Assembly: GCA_017554405.1 (NCBI GenBank)
Contig: JAFZIK010000004.1
Span: 39,356-103,355 of the forward strand
Reading direction: 5' to 3'
DNA: 64,000 bases
DNA from: Clostridia bacterium
GTDB taxonomy: Bacteria; Bacillota; Clostridia; Oscillospirales; Acutalibacteraceae
A program made the position numbers and the translations under genes. Shown here piece by piece: positions 42,996 to 50,798 of the stretch. Below the pieces are notes generated by a model that was not told the origin of the DNA, did no database searches, and was given only the letters and a program-made list of their open reading frames with translations. Numbering within the stretch: position 1 is the first letter of the stretch; each line of letters begins with the position of its first letter.

Positions 42996-45380
42996 ATGGA
43001 TGATCTTAAACTTATAAAAAAACTGATAGAATATGATTTTCGCGATATGAACGATCGCCAGTTTGCCGCCGTTACCACGGTAAGCGGTCCGCTTCTGGTG
43101 CTTGCAGGAGCCGGCAGCGGCAAAACGACCGTTCTTGTGAACCGCACCGCGTATATCTTAAAATACGGCAACGCGTATTTAAGCGAGACCGCGCGGCATT
43201 TAAGCGCCGAGGAGATAAAGGCGGCGGAGGATTACATCGCGGGCAAGACCGATAGTCTTCCGACCGGAGCATACGCCGTATGCCCGCCTAAAGACTACGA
43301 GATACTTGCCATTACCTTTACGAACAAGGCGGCGGGCGAGCTTAAATCCCGGATATCGGATAAGCTCGGCGAGCTTGCCGATAATATCTGGGCGGGGACC
43401 TTTCACAGTATCTGCGGCAAGATACTTCGCCGCAACGCCGATAGGATAGGATATTCCTCGAACTTTACCGTTTACGATACCGATGACCAGAAGCGCCTGA
43501 TGAAGGATATCATCAAAACGGCGGGCGCGGATGAAAAGATGTTCACCCCGAAATCGGTGTTATCGGCGGTATCGCGCGCCAAGGATTCGCTCATAACCCC
43601 CGAGGAATTCGGCAAAACCGCGGGCAGCGATTACCGGAGCAAAACGATAGCCGCCCTTTACGCGGAATACCAAAAACGCCTTGTAAGTGCCGACGCAATG
43701 GATTTTGACGATATGATAGCAAACACCGTTTTGCTGTTCAGTGCCGCGCCGGACGTGCTCGAATACTATGCAAACAAGTTTAAATACATAATGGTGGACG
43801 AATACCAGGATACGAACTACGCGCAGTATGAGCTTATAAGACTTTTATCCTCAATACATAAAAATCTTTGCGTTGTGGGCGACGACGATCAGAGCATATA
43901 CCGCTTCAGGGGCGCTACGATCGAAAACATACTGAATTTTGAAGAAACCTTCAAGAACGCGAAAACGATACGCCTTGAGCAGAATTACCGCTCTACAGGC
44001 AATATACTGGGCGCGGCAAACAGCGTTATAGAAAACAATATGGGCAGAAAGGGCAAGACCCTTTGGACCAAAAGCGAAAACGGCTTGCCGATATACGTTC
44101 ATACGGCGTCCGACGCGGCGGACGAGGCGAAATACGTTGCCGACGGTATTATGGAAAACGTTGACGGCGGCGATAAATTCTCCGATAACGCCGTGCTTTA
44201 CAGGATGAACGCGCAATCGGCAAACTTTGAAAACGTTTTTGCCCGCTCGGGTATACCGTATAGGGTAATAGGCGGTATGCGCTTTTACGAGCGCAAGGAG
44301 ATAAAAGATATCCTCGCCTACCTTTGCCTTATCAATAACCCGCGCGACGACCTGCGCCTTATCCGCATAATAAACGAGCCGGCAAGGGGCATAGGAGCCA
44401 CCACCGTTACCCGCCTTCAGGATATCGCATATGCCGAGGGGCTGAGCATCTTGGAGATTTGCGGCAGGGCTGACGAATACGCCACCCTCGCCCGCGCGGC
44501 TGTTCGCCTTAAGGAATTCCATGCGGTTATGACCGAGCTTAACGAGCAAAGCGAGGATTCCCCGATATCCTCACTTACCGAAAGTCTGCTCCAAAAGAGC
44601 GGATACCGCAACGCCCTTATACTTGAAAACACCGACGAGGCGAGAGACCGTCTTGAAAATATAAAGGAATTTTTCAACTCCGTTACCTCCTACGAGCAGG
44701 AAAACGAAAACGCCTCTCTGGCGGGCTTCCTTGAGGAGATCGCCCTTGTAAGCGATATAGATTCGCTTGATGAAGGCGAAGACCGCGTAACGCTTATGAC
44801 GATCCATGCGGCAAAGGGACTTGAATTCAAAAACGTATTCTTAGTAGGTATGGAGGAGGGCATCTTCCCCGGCACGCAGTCGCTTTACGCGGGACCGCAA
44901 GAGATAGAGGAGGAACGCCGCCTTGCCTACGTTGCCATAACGAGAGCCAAGAAAAAGCTTACGGTAACAAGGGCTTCCACCCGTATGCTTTACGGCTCTA
45001 CCGGGCGCAACCTGCCCTCGCGCTTTTTAAGAGAGATACCCGATAAGTTCTGCGCTTTCAGCGAATCAAAGCCGGTTTTCGCCGGTTATTACGGCTACGG
45101 CGAGGGCGGTTTCAAAAAAGACAGATCATATCGGTCGGGTGACGACGGATTTGACTTTACGCCGAAGAAACCGCAATATAAACCTTCCCCGCCGCAAAAC
45201 AGCGCCGCGGGCGGCCGCGCGAGCTACGCGCCGGGGCAAACCGTTGAACACAAGGTGTTCGGCAAAGGTATGATAATAAGCGCGAAAATCATGGGCAACG
45301 ATATGCTTTTAGAGATCGCCTTTGATTCGGTAGGCACCAAAAAGATAATGGCAAACTTTGCAAAGCTTAAAATAGTTTAA
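42996..45380 (+). CDS. pcrA: ATP-dependent DNA helicase PcrA/UvrD
   Basis: PcrA is a 3'-5' superfamily 1 helicase for repair and plasmid replication. The 794-residue protein has GAGSGKTTVLVNR (Walker A), the Walker B VDEYQDTN, GDDDQSIYRFRGA, LEQNYRST, the QTVEHKVFGKGMI C-terminal binding region of PcrA and the conserved VTLMTIHAAKGLEF. The ATG at 42996 is taken; upstream the frame extends to 42969 but only a weak AGGA is present. It is transcribed with the preceding genes. Confidence 0.96.
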   Translation: MDDLKLIKKLIEYDFRDMNDRQFAAVTTVSGPLLVLAGAGSGKTTVLVNRTAYILKYGNAYLSETARHLSAEEIKAAEDYIAGKTDSLPTGAYAVCPPKDYEILAITFTNKAAGELKSRISDKLGELADNIWAGTFHSICGKILRRNADRIGYSSNFTVYDTDDQKRLMKDIIKTAGADEKMFTPKSVLSAVSRAKDSLITPEEFGKTAGSDYRSKTIAALYAEYQKRLVSADAMDFDDMIANTVLLFSAAPDVLEYYANKFKYIMVDEYQDTNYAQYELIRLLSSIHKNLCVVGDDDQSIYRFRGATIENILNFEETFKNAKTIRLEQNYRSTGNILGAANSVIENNMGRKGKTLWTKSENGLPIYVHTASDAADEAKYVADGIMENVDGGDKFSDNAVLYRMNAQSANFENVFARSGIPYRVIGGMRFYERKEIKDILAYLCLINNPRDDLRLIRIINEPARGIGATTVTRLQDIAYAEGLSILEICGRADEYATLARAAVRLKEFHAVMTELNEQSEDSPISSLTESLLQKSGYRNALILENTDEARDRLENIKEFFNSVTSYEQENENASLAGFLEEIALVSDIDSLDEGEDRVTLMTIHAAKGLEFKNVFLVGMEEGIFPGTQSLYAGPQEIEEERRLAYVAITRAKKKLTVTRASTRMLYGSTGRNLPSRFLREIPDKFCAFSESKPVFAGYYGYGEGGFKKDRSYRSGDDGFDFTPKKPQYKPSPPQNSAAGGRASYAPGQTVEHKVFGKGMIISAKIMGNDMLLEIAFDSVGTKKIMANFAKLKIV

Positions 45381-45393
45381 AATGGAGAGTATT

Positions 45394-46203
45394 ATGAATC
45401 TGACGAGTTCATTCACAAAAAAATTAGCGAGGGAAACGCTTTTAAACAAATACTTCGGCAGTGTTGTTGCCGCCGCGGCGTATGTTTTTGTTTTCATCAT
45501 ATGCTATAACACGGCGGCGATAGCTTCGGTGTTTTTGGGCGGGATCGCCGCAATAATTGCCTTTTTACTTATGTTTGTGTTCCTTATAATCCCGCTTACG
45601 CTCGGTTACGTTTTTTGGAGCGTGCGCCTTACCTTTGCGGGCGATAACGAACCGATTCAGATATTTAAATACTTTTCGAGCGCGCGCGATTACCGAAGGG
45701 CGCTTTCCTTCTCGTTGCCTTTTACGGGAACGGTTTGCTTCTCCGGCTTTATACTTTTTGTCCCCTGCTTTTTTGCCGGACTTATTTCAAGCGGAAAGCT
45801 TTTTACTATCTTCAAAATGCCGATACCCTCCTGGGCGCCGGGCTTCTGGGTGCTTACCACGGTTATGTATATACTCGCGATTATTACCTTTTTACTGATA
45901 ATGCTCAAATACTATCTTGCGCCGTTTTTGATGGCGGCAAACGAAAATATGGAACCGCTTGAAGCCATGCACCTTTCAAAAACAATATCCGCCGGCAGAA
46001 AGGGCGATTTTCTGATCCTCGTGCTCAGCTTTATCGGATATATAATCGCCTGCGCCTTTGTTATACCGATGATATTCATATTCCCCTACTTTGCGGCGTC
46101 TTACTCGGTGCACTGCCATTTTGCCGTTGCGGCTTACAATAAAAGTATCGATAATATGTTAAAGCCGGATATCCCGAGCTTTAACGCCGATATAAGCTTT
46201 TAG
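45394..46203 (+). CDS. Multi-spanning membrane protein of unknown function
   Basis: The 269-residue protein has about five or six hydrophobic segments (roughly residues 27-60, 100-125, 150-180, 205-235) joined by short basic loops. It resembles the broad DUF975-type membrane family in overall plan, but the match is only at the level of shape. GGAGAG precedes the ATG at 45394; the in-frame ATG at 45382 lies within it. It follows pcrA by 13 bp and precedes the DUF5412-like gene by 8 bp. No function is proposed. Confidence 0.6.
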   Translation: MNLTSSFTKKLARETLLNKYFGSVVAAAAYVFVFIICYNTAAIASVFLGGIAAIIAFLLMFVFLIIPLTLGYVFWSVRLTFAGDNEPIQIFKYFSSARDYRRALSFSLPFTGTVCFSGFILFVPCFFAGLISSGKLFTIFKMPIPSWAPGFWVLTTVMYILAIITFLLIMLKYYLAPFLMAANENMEPLEAMHLSKTISAGRKGDFLILVLSFIGYIIACAFVIPMIFIFPYFAASYSVHCHFAVAAYNKSIDNMLKPDIPSFNADISF

Positions 46204-46211
46204 GTGATCTT

Positions 46212-46622
46212 ATGAAAAAAGTATTCAGTCTCGGAACGCTTTATCTGCTTACCTTTATTATCATGATAGCGAACGTTACGGCGGCAACGGTGCAATCGCT
46301 GAATCCCGATATAAGCAGTCTGCCCGAGGGCAGGCTGATAGATTCAGTCGCCTCGCCGGAGGGAAAATCGCGCATAGACGTATACCTTGTAAGCAACAAC
46401 CTCGGCAATGCCGTTCGGGGCGTATACGTTACGGGCGGGCGCGCCGCAAACATATACTGGCAGACCGGTGTTGACAGCGCCGAAATAGTGTGGCACAGCG
46501 AACAGAGCATTACCATAAACAACGTGCCTTTAAACGTTAAGACCGATACATACGATTCCCGCCGCGGCACGGCGATCTTCAGCGAGGGACTTTTGGCAAG
46601 GGATAAAAACGCCGATGATTAA
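46212..46622 (+). CDS. Exported DUF5412-like protein
   Basis: The 136-residue protein has an N-terminal signal/membrane segment (about residues 4-24) and a C-terminal domain that matches DUF5412 proteins by LPEGRLIDSVASPEGKSRIDVYLV, then NIYWQTGVDSAEIVW and INNVPLNVKTDTYDSRRG. These are secreted or lipoprotein-like proteins in Firmicutes with no known function. The stop overlaps the rlmD start by 8 bp. Similar to neighbours in codon use. Confidence 0.68.
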   Translation: MKKVFSLGTLYLLTFIIMIANVTAATVQSLNPDISSLPEGRLIDSVASPEGKSRIDVYLVSNNLGNAVRGVYVTGGRAANIYWQTGVDSAEIVWHSEQSITINNVPLNVKTDTYDSRRGTAIFSEGLLARDKNADD

Positions 46623-47967
46623 AAATGAAACCGTTCGGATAACCGTTAACGATATTACCGCCGAAGGCGCCGGAGTAGGCAGATATGAGGGTATGGCGGT
46701 GTTTGTGCCGCATACCGCCGTTGGCGACGTTATAGACGCAAAGATCGTTAAGATAAATAAGAATTACGCATACGGCATTATTGATAAGATAATAACAAGT
46801 TCGGATACGAGGATACCGGTGGATTGCCCGAGCTTTTATAAGTGCGGCGGCTGTGTTTTTCGCCATATAAACTATAAAAGCGAGCTTGAGATCAAAGAAA
46901 ACCGCGTTCGTGAGACCCTAAAGCGCATAGCCGGCGCGGATATAAAATCCGGCGGTATAGTCGGCGCGGATAACACTTTTGCCTACCGCAACAAGGCGCA
47001 GTTCCCCTTCTCGGCAAACGGGTCGACCGGTTTCTTTGCGCCGCGTTCACACCGCGTTATACCCATTAGTGAATGTCCCCTTTTGCCCGATGAGTTCGGC
47101 GGGATAGCCGCCTGCGTTTCAGAGTTTTTAAGAGAAAACAACATATCGGTTTACAACGAGGAAAGCGGCAGGGGGCTCGCGCGCCACCTTTACATAAGAA
47201 AGGGCGCGGTTTCGGGCGAAATTATGGTGGTCCTCGTTATAAACGGCGATACCCTGCCCCGTTTTAAAGCGCTTACGGATAAACTGTTATCCCTTTGCGG
47301 CGAAAGCTTAAAAAGCGTTCAGCTTAACATAAACAAAAAAAGGACTAACGTTATTCTCGGTGATAAAAATAAGGTCATCTTCGGAGCGCCGTATATAACC
47401 GATACGCTCTGCAAAATAAAGATCCGGATTTCGCCCTTTACATTTTATCAGATAAACCACGATATGGCTGAAAAGCTTTATAAAAAGGCGGGCGAATACG
47501 CCGAACCAAAGGGTAAAAACATAATCGACCTCTACTGCGGCGCGGGCAGTATAGGGCTTTCGCTTTGTGACCGCGCCAAAAGCGTTACGGGCGTTGAGAT
47601 CGTGCCCGAGGCGGTAGAGGACGCAAAAGAGAACGCCAGGATAAACGGCATAGATAACGCCGGGTTTATCTGCGACGACGCCAAAACCGCCGCGAAAACG
47701 CTTGCCGAACGCGGCGTTCACGCCGATACCGTTATCATTGATCCACCCCGCAAGGGCTGCGAAGAGGAGCTTTTACATACGATAGCAGAGGATTTTTCGC
47801 CCGAAAGGATAGTTTACGTCTCCTGCGATCCCGCCACGCTGGCGCGGGATATCAAAATCCTTCTTTCCCTTGGCTACACCGCCGAGGAATTCACCGCGTT
47901 CGATATGTTCCCGAGAACGGGACATGTGGAGTGCGTGACATTGATGACGAGGAAAGAAGCAGACTGA
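46615..47967 (+). CDS. rlmD: 23S rRNA (uracil-1939 C5) methyltransferase RlmD-type
   Basis: The enzyme methylates a uridine of 23S rRNA (RlmD/RumA class; RlmCD is possible in Gram-positives). The 450-residue protein has an N-terminal TRAM domain, iron-sulfur cysteines in CPSFYKCGGC (71, 77, 80) and CPLLPDE (about 154), the SAM motif DLYCGAGSIGLSL and the catalytic VSCDPATLARD, ending in DMFPRTGHVECVTLM plus six residues. Its 3' end is the first copy of a repeat that recurs downstream at 48602, 49269 and 50449, so the gene end is a probable integration point. Confidence 0.93.
   Translation: MIKNETVRITVNDITAEGAGVGRYEGMAVFVPHTAVGDVIDAKIVKINKNYAYGIIDKIITSSDTRIPVDCPSFYKCGGCVFRHINYKSELEIKENRVRETLKRIAGADIKSGGIVGADNTFAYRNKAQFPFSANGSTGFFAPRSHRVIPISECPLLPDEFGGIAACVSEFLRENNISVYNEESGRGLARHLYIRKGAVSGEIMVVLVINGDTLPRFKALTDKLLSLCGESLKSVQLNINKKRTNVILGDKNKVIFGAPYITDTLCKIKIRISPFTFYQINHDMAEKLYKKAGEYAEPKGKNIIDLYCGAGSIGLSLCDRAKSVTGVEIVPEAVEDAKENARINGIDNAGFICDDAKTAAKTLAERGVHADTVIIDPPRKGCEEELLHTIAEDFSPERIVYVSCDPATLARDIKILLSLGYTAEEFTAFDMFPRTGHVECVTLMTRKEAD
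47902..47967 (+). repeat. rlmD-tail repeat, copy 1 (functional gene end)
   Basis: Encodes DMFPRTGHVECVTLMTRKE in frame and ends rlmD. The first 26 nt recur at 50449-50474 with one mismatch. ATGT-T-CCCG-AGAA-CGGG-ACAT (47905-47925) can fold as an 8-bp stem with a bulged T. Confidence 0.75.
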
Positions 47968-47994
47968 CAAATCGGGATTTGTGGAGGAATTGAG

Positions 47995-48498
47995 ATGTTG
48001 ATACCGGAAGCATGTGAGCTGCTGAAAAAGGAGCTTTTGGACAACGGTTACGAATATGGATTCTATTTGAACGGGACATCATATAGGCCTGATATGACGA
48101 AAGGTTTTGATAAAGAGTTCTTTGAACGTTTACTGACTGAATACCGCATTCAAAGTCCCGAAGACACGATGAAGGCAAAGCTTGGCACATGTAATGATGC
48201 TGTCGTTTTGATGAAATCTATTTTGGACAAACACAGTGTTCCAAGCAAGATTTGGCTACTGCATTACATTCAAAAAAATAAGTTCCATACCGTTTTGACC
48301 TTCTATCTGGAAAACAAAACTGTCTATCTGGAGCTGACTCCTCAATCTGTAAAACCGTGGTACGGAAAGGAAATCATATTCGATAGTGAGCAGAGTTTCG
48401 TGAACGAATACAAGAAAAATGATTGTGACGTAATTGATGTTACTGATGACGTTATTATAGGAAAAGCTCCTGATTTTCTGCTGTCAAGAATGCTTTGA
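47995..48498 (+). CDS. Transglutaminase-like protein (cassette gene 1)
   Basis: The 167-residue soluble protein shows the papain-like transglutaminase arrangement: LGTCNDAVVLMKSILDKH with the nucleophilic cysteine, then KFHTVLTFY with histidine and VYLELTPQS with an acidic residue. It may act as a protease, acyltransferase or be inactive. GGAGGAATTGAG precedes the ATG. Its codon use is less GC-rich in third positions than neighbours. It is bracketed by the rlmD tail upstream and by the second tail repeat at 48602, and a short repeated segment (GACAAMTCSGG...) occurs just before and just after it. Confidence 0.65.
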   Translation: MLIPEACELLKKELLDNGYEYGFYLNGTSYRPDMTKGFDKEFFERLLTEYRIQSPEDTMKAKLGTCNDAVVLMKSILDKHSVPSKIWLLHYIQKNKFHTVLTFYLENKTVYLELTPQSVKPWYGKEIIFDSEQSFVNEYKKNDCDVIDVTDDVIIGKAPDFLLSRML

Positions 48499-48552
48499 CA
48501 ACTCCCGGTTTGCAGAGCCAATGTAATCGATCCGGGTGTCCTGACCCAACTG

Positions 48553-48679
48553 ATCAACGGCATATTCTTGACGTCGATGGTTGTGTGGGCAGCATAGATA
48601 ACGGCATTTTATTCACGCTATTGTCCCAAGGCACGTGGAGACGGTGGTATTAATGACAAAAACTGATGATGGAGAATAA
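48553..48679 (+). repeat. rlmD-tail module, copy 2
   Basis: Contains two blocks also present at 49217-49350: an 18-nt identical block around TTGACGTCGATGG (48563-48580) and a 32-nt identical block (48610-48641). The end reads in frame as IVPRHVETVVLMTKTDDGE and stops (TAA 48677-48679) one base before the GNAT start at 48681. A 6-bp stem GTCCCA/TGG-GAC with one bulged A is possible around 48623-48642. Confidence 0.75.
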
Positions 48680-48680
48680 T

Positions 48681-49178
48681 ATGATACATTTGGAAAAAAT
48701 CGATTCAGAGAACATATGGGATATCGTTGCGCTGAAGGTATTCAAATATCAGAAAAGCTTCGTTGCTGAAAACTGGGTAAGCATCGTCCAGGCATACGGC
48801 GTTCGGGATTCGGCCACGGCTGCGTTTCCCTTTGCTATTTATAATGACAAAAGACCGGTCGGATTTCTGATGGTCGGTTTTAATGAAGCTGCGTTGTATG
48901 AAAACTGGGACGACGTTGAAGCCCCAAAGTCACTTGTCAACAACTACTCTCTGTGGCGTTTGATGATCGATAAGCGATATCAAAAACGCGGCTACGGCAG
49001 AGAAGCGATAAAACTCGCCATTGATTTTATCAAAACGTGGCCCTGCGGGAAAGCTGAGTATTGCTCTCTTTCCTACGAGCCGGAGAACGAAGTCGCCAGA
49101 GAGCTTTACCGTTCAATGGGCTTTGTGGAAAACGGCGAAATGGATGGAGATGAGATAGTCGCCGTGTTGAAACTGTGA
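48681..49178 (+). CDS. GNAT N-acetyltransferase (cassette gene 2)
   Basis: The 165-residue protein is a GNAT-family acetyltransferase similar to spermidine/spermine-type enzymes. Visible are ALYENWDD, WRLMIDKRYQKRGYGREAIKLAI (the acetyl-CoA motif Q/RxxGxG/A as KRGYGREA) and ARELYRSMGFVENGE. I chose ATG at 48681, 6 nt after GGAG and 1 nt after the preceding repeat's TAA, over ATGs at 48666 and 48669. The gene would thus be coupled to translation of the repeat peptide. Substrate unknown. Confidence 0.85.
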   Translation: MIHLEKIDSENIWDIVALKVFKYQKSFVAENWVSIVQAYGVRDSATAAFPFAIYNDKRPVGFLMVGFNEAALYENWDDVEAPKSLVNNYSLWRLMIDKRYQKRGYGREAIKLAIDFIKTWPCGKAEYCSLSYEPENEVARELYRSMGFVENGEMDGDEIVAVLKL

Positions 49179-49216
49179 TCACTTTGGCAGACCGCCCCGG
49201 CTATCAAATACAACCG

Positions 49217-49350
49217 GTCGACGGTGTATTCTTGACGTCGATGGTCGTGGCAACAGCGTAAATATGTGCGATTCTATTCACGCTATTGTCCCAAGGCACG
49301 TGGAGACCGTCTGTTTACTGACACATAAAAAGCAGCCGAGCAATGCTTAG
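49217..49350 (+). repeat. rlmD-tail module, copy 3
   Basis: Matches copy 2 at 49227-49244 (18 identical nt) and 49275-49306 (32 identical nt), with diverged sequence between. It reads IVPRHVETVCLLTHKKQPSNA and stops at TAG 49348-49350. The following GACAACTCGGGATTTG recurs after rlmD (47966 on) and after cassette gene 1 (48498 on). Confidence 0.75.
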
Positions 49351-49379
49351 ACAACTCGGGATTTGCAGAAAGGGAAAAA

Positions 49380-50339
49380 ATGATCATTCGAGACTTTGAA
49401 CCGAGACATACAGAGGAAGCAGCGGAAATCGCCCTTGGCGCATACAATGATGAGAGAGCATTTACACAGGAGCTTCCGGAAATATCAAACATTCCAATAC
49501 TGAAACAATTATCCGAAAACGGATTCGGTGTCGCAGCGTTCGAAAGCGGAAAAATGGTCGGATTTCTTTGCAGTGTGGAACCGTTTGAGAATGCATTTCG
49601 TTCCACTGATGTGAGAGGCGTTTTTTCGCCCATGGGCGCGAATGGTGCAGTTAAGGAAAACCACGGCAAGATTTATGCGGCATTGTATCAGGCAGCCGCA
49701 AAAAAGTGGGTAAAAGCCGGAGCGGTGTCCCATGCGATTTGTCTATATGAACATGACGAGGAAGCAAAACAGCAGCTCTTTCGGTATGGATTTGGCATGA
49801 GGTGCGCGGATACCATTCGTCCGATGGAAACAATCGATTGCGCCCAATGCGGCGGATATGAGTTTTTGGAATTGCTCAGGGAAGATTATGCATCCGTTTA
49901 TCCGCTGCATATGGCGCTCAATGAGCATTACTGCTCCAGCCCCTTTTTCATGAACCGAAAACCAGATACACTGGAAGAGTTTCTGGATTTTTCGGAAAGG
50001 AATAAGACACGTTACTTTGCAGCGAAGATAGGCGGAGAATTATGCGCTTATATGGAAGTGTCAGATCAGGGTGAAACCTTCGTTGCATCAGGGAATCTTT
50101 ATCGTCATATCACGGGGGCATATTGTTTGCCGGAACACAGGGGCAGGGGTGTATACAAGAACCTGCTGAATTATGTCATCAATACCTTGAAAGCTGAGGG
50201 ATATACCAGACTTGGCGTGGATTTTGAAAGCGTCAATCCGTCAGGCAGCGGGTTTTGGCTTAAGTATTTTCATGCCTATACCAACAGTGTTGTGCGCAGA
50301 ATAGATGAGCGGATTATGCAGAGAGTTTCTCTGATATAA
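49380..50339 (+). CDS. Two-domain GNAT acetyltransferase (cassette gene 3)
   Basis: The 319-residue protein appears to have two GNAT units: an N-terminal, partly degenerate one and a C-terminal one with YCLPEHRGRGVYKNLLNYVI (acetyl-CoA loop EHRGRGVYK) and ESVNPSGSGFWLKYF. Length fits a tandem arrangement. Substrate is unknown. AAAGGG precedes the ATG by a few nt. It is bracketed by tail copies 3 and 4. Codon use and base composition differ from housekeeping neighbours, suggesting transfer. Confidence 0.85.
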   Translation: MIIRDFEPRHTEEAAEIALGAYNDERAFTQELPEISNIPILKQLSENGFGVAAFESGKMVGFLCSVEPFENAFRSTDVRGVFSPMGANGAVKENHGKIYAALYQAAAKKWVKAGAVSHAICLYEHDEEAKQQLFRYGFGMRCADTIRPMETIDCAQCGGYEFLELLREDYASVYPLHMALNEHYCSSPFFMNRKPDTLEEFLDFSERNKTRYFAAKIGGELCAYMEVSDQGETFVASGNLYRHITGAYCLPEHRGRGVYKNLLNYVINTLKAEGYTRLGVDFESVNPSGSGFWLKYFHAYTNSVVRRIDERIMQRVSLI

Positions 50340-50376
50340 TCTCATAGGTTTGTTATTTCCGGACAAATTCCAGCTT

Positions 50377-50505
50377 GTCGACATGTTCCCGTGAACTGAC
50401 TAACCCTCAAAATCGGTTGATATGTTCCGGACAAACAGGAAAAACGTTGATATGTTCCTGAGAACGGGACATGTCGAATCAGTTGTGAAACTGATCCGAC
50501 AATGA
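50377..50505 (+). repeat. rlmD-tail repeat, copy 4, with two partial upstream copies
   Basis: The last copy (50449-50505) reads DMFLRTGHVESVVKLIRQ then TGA and shares 25 of 26 nt with the rlmD end. Two shorter in-frame copies precede it, VDMFP at 50377 and VDMFR at 50416, at spacings of 39 and 30 nt. They look like footprints of repeated integration at the same site. Confidence 0.7.
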
Positions 50506-50655
50506 ATTGCGCCTCACGGCGCGTGAATTGACCTACCGGTCATTAATTGCCCCGCGGGCGTGAATTGCGCTACGGCGCATAAGAGCGCGATTCAATTCAC
50601 GGAGCGCAAGCGAGAAATCACGGCGAAGCCAAATCATGCCGCATAGCGGCAATTC
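50501..50655 (+). repeat. Cluster of GAATTG-linked hairpins
   Basis: At least five short hairpins occur in about 150 bp: GCGCC/GGCGC (50509-50522), GACC/GGTC (50530-50541), GCCC/GGGC (50549-50559), GCGC/GCGC (50567-50578) and TGCCGC/GCGGCA (50637-50651). GTGAATTG at 50523 and 50560 is complementary to CAATTCAC at 50593. No protein is predicted. The pattern suggests a mobile non-coding repeat. Confidence 0.65.
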
Positions 50656-50678
50656 ATTCATCAGCAAGGAGAAATACT

Positions 50679-50798
50679 ATGAACGACAACAAACTTACAT
50701 GTGCTGATACAATATCCCGTCTTCTGTTTTTAATCGTTCACCCTACTTCACAGAGCCTTATACTGCCGGTAAAGCGGATTTTTCGGAGGAGTATATGA
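50679..50798 (+). CDS. Short ORF upstream of the methyltransferase
   Basis: A 39-codon frame starts with ATG at 50679, preceded by AAGGAG at a good distance, and ends in TGA at 50796-50798, overlapping the ATG of the methyltransferase by 4 bp (ATGA). The product (MNDNKLTCADTISRLLFLIV at the start) has a hydrophobic core and basic end. It may be a truncated gene or a translational leader; nothing more can be said. Confidence 0.35.
   Translation: MNDNKLTCADTISRLLFLIVHPTSQSLILPVKRIFRRSI

Noticed and set aside
48563-48600. TTGACG inside the repeat module as a cassette promoter
   Set aside because: No acceptable -10 box lies at 16-18 nt in either copy, and the two copies differ in that interval.
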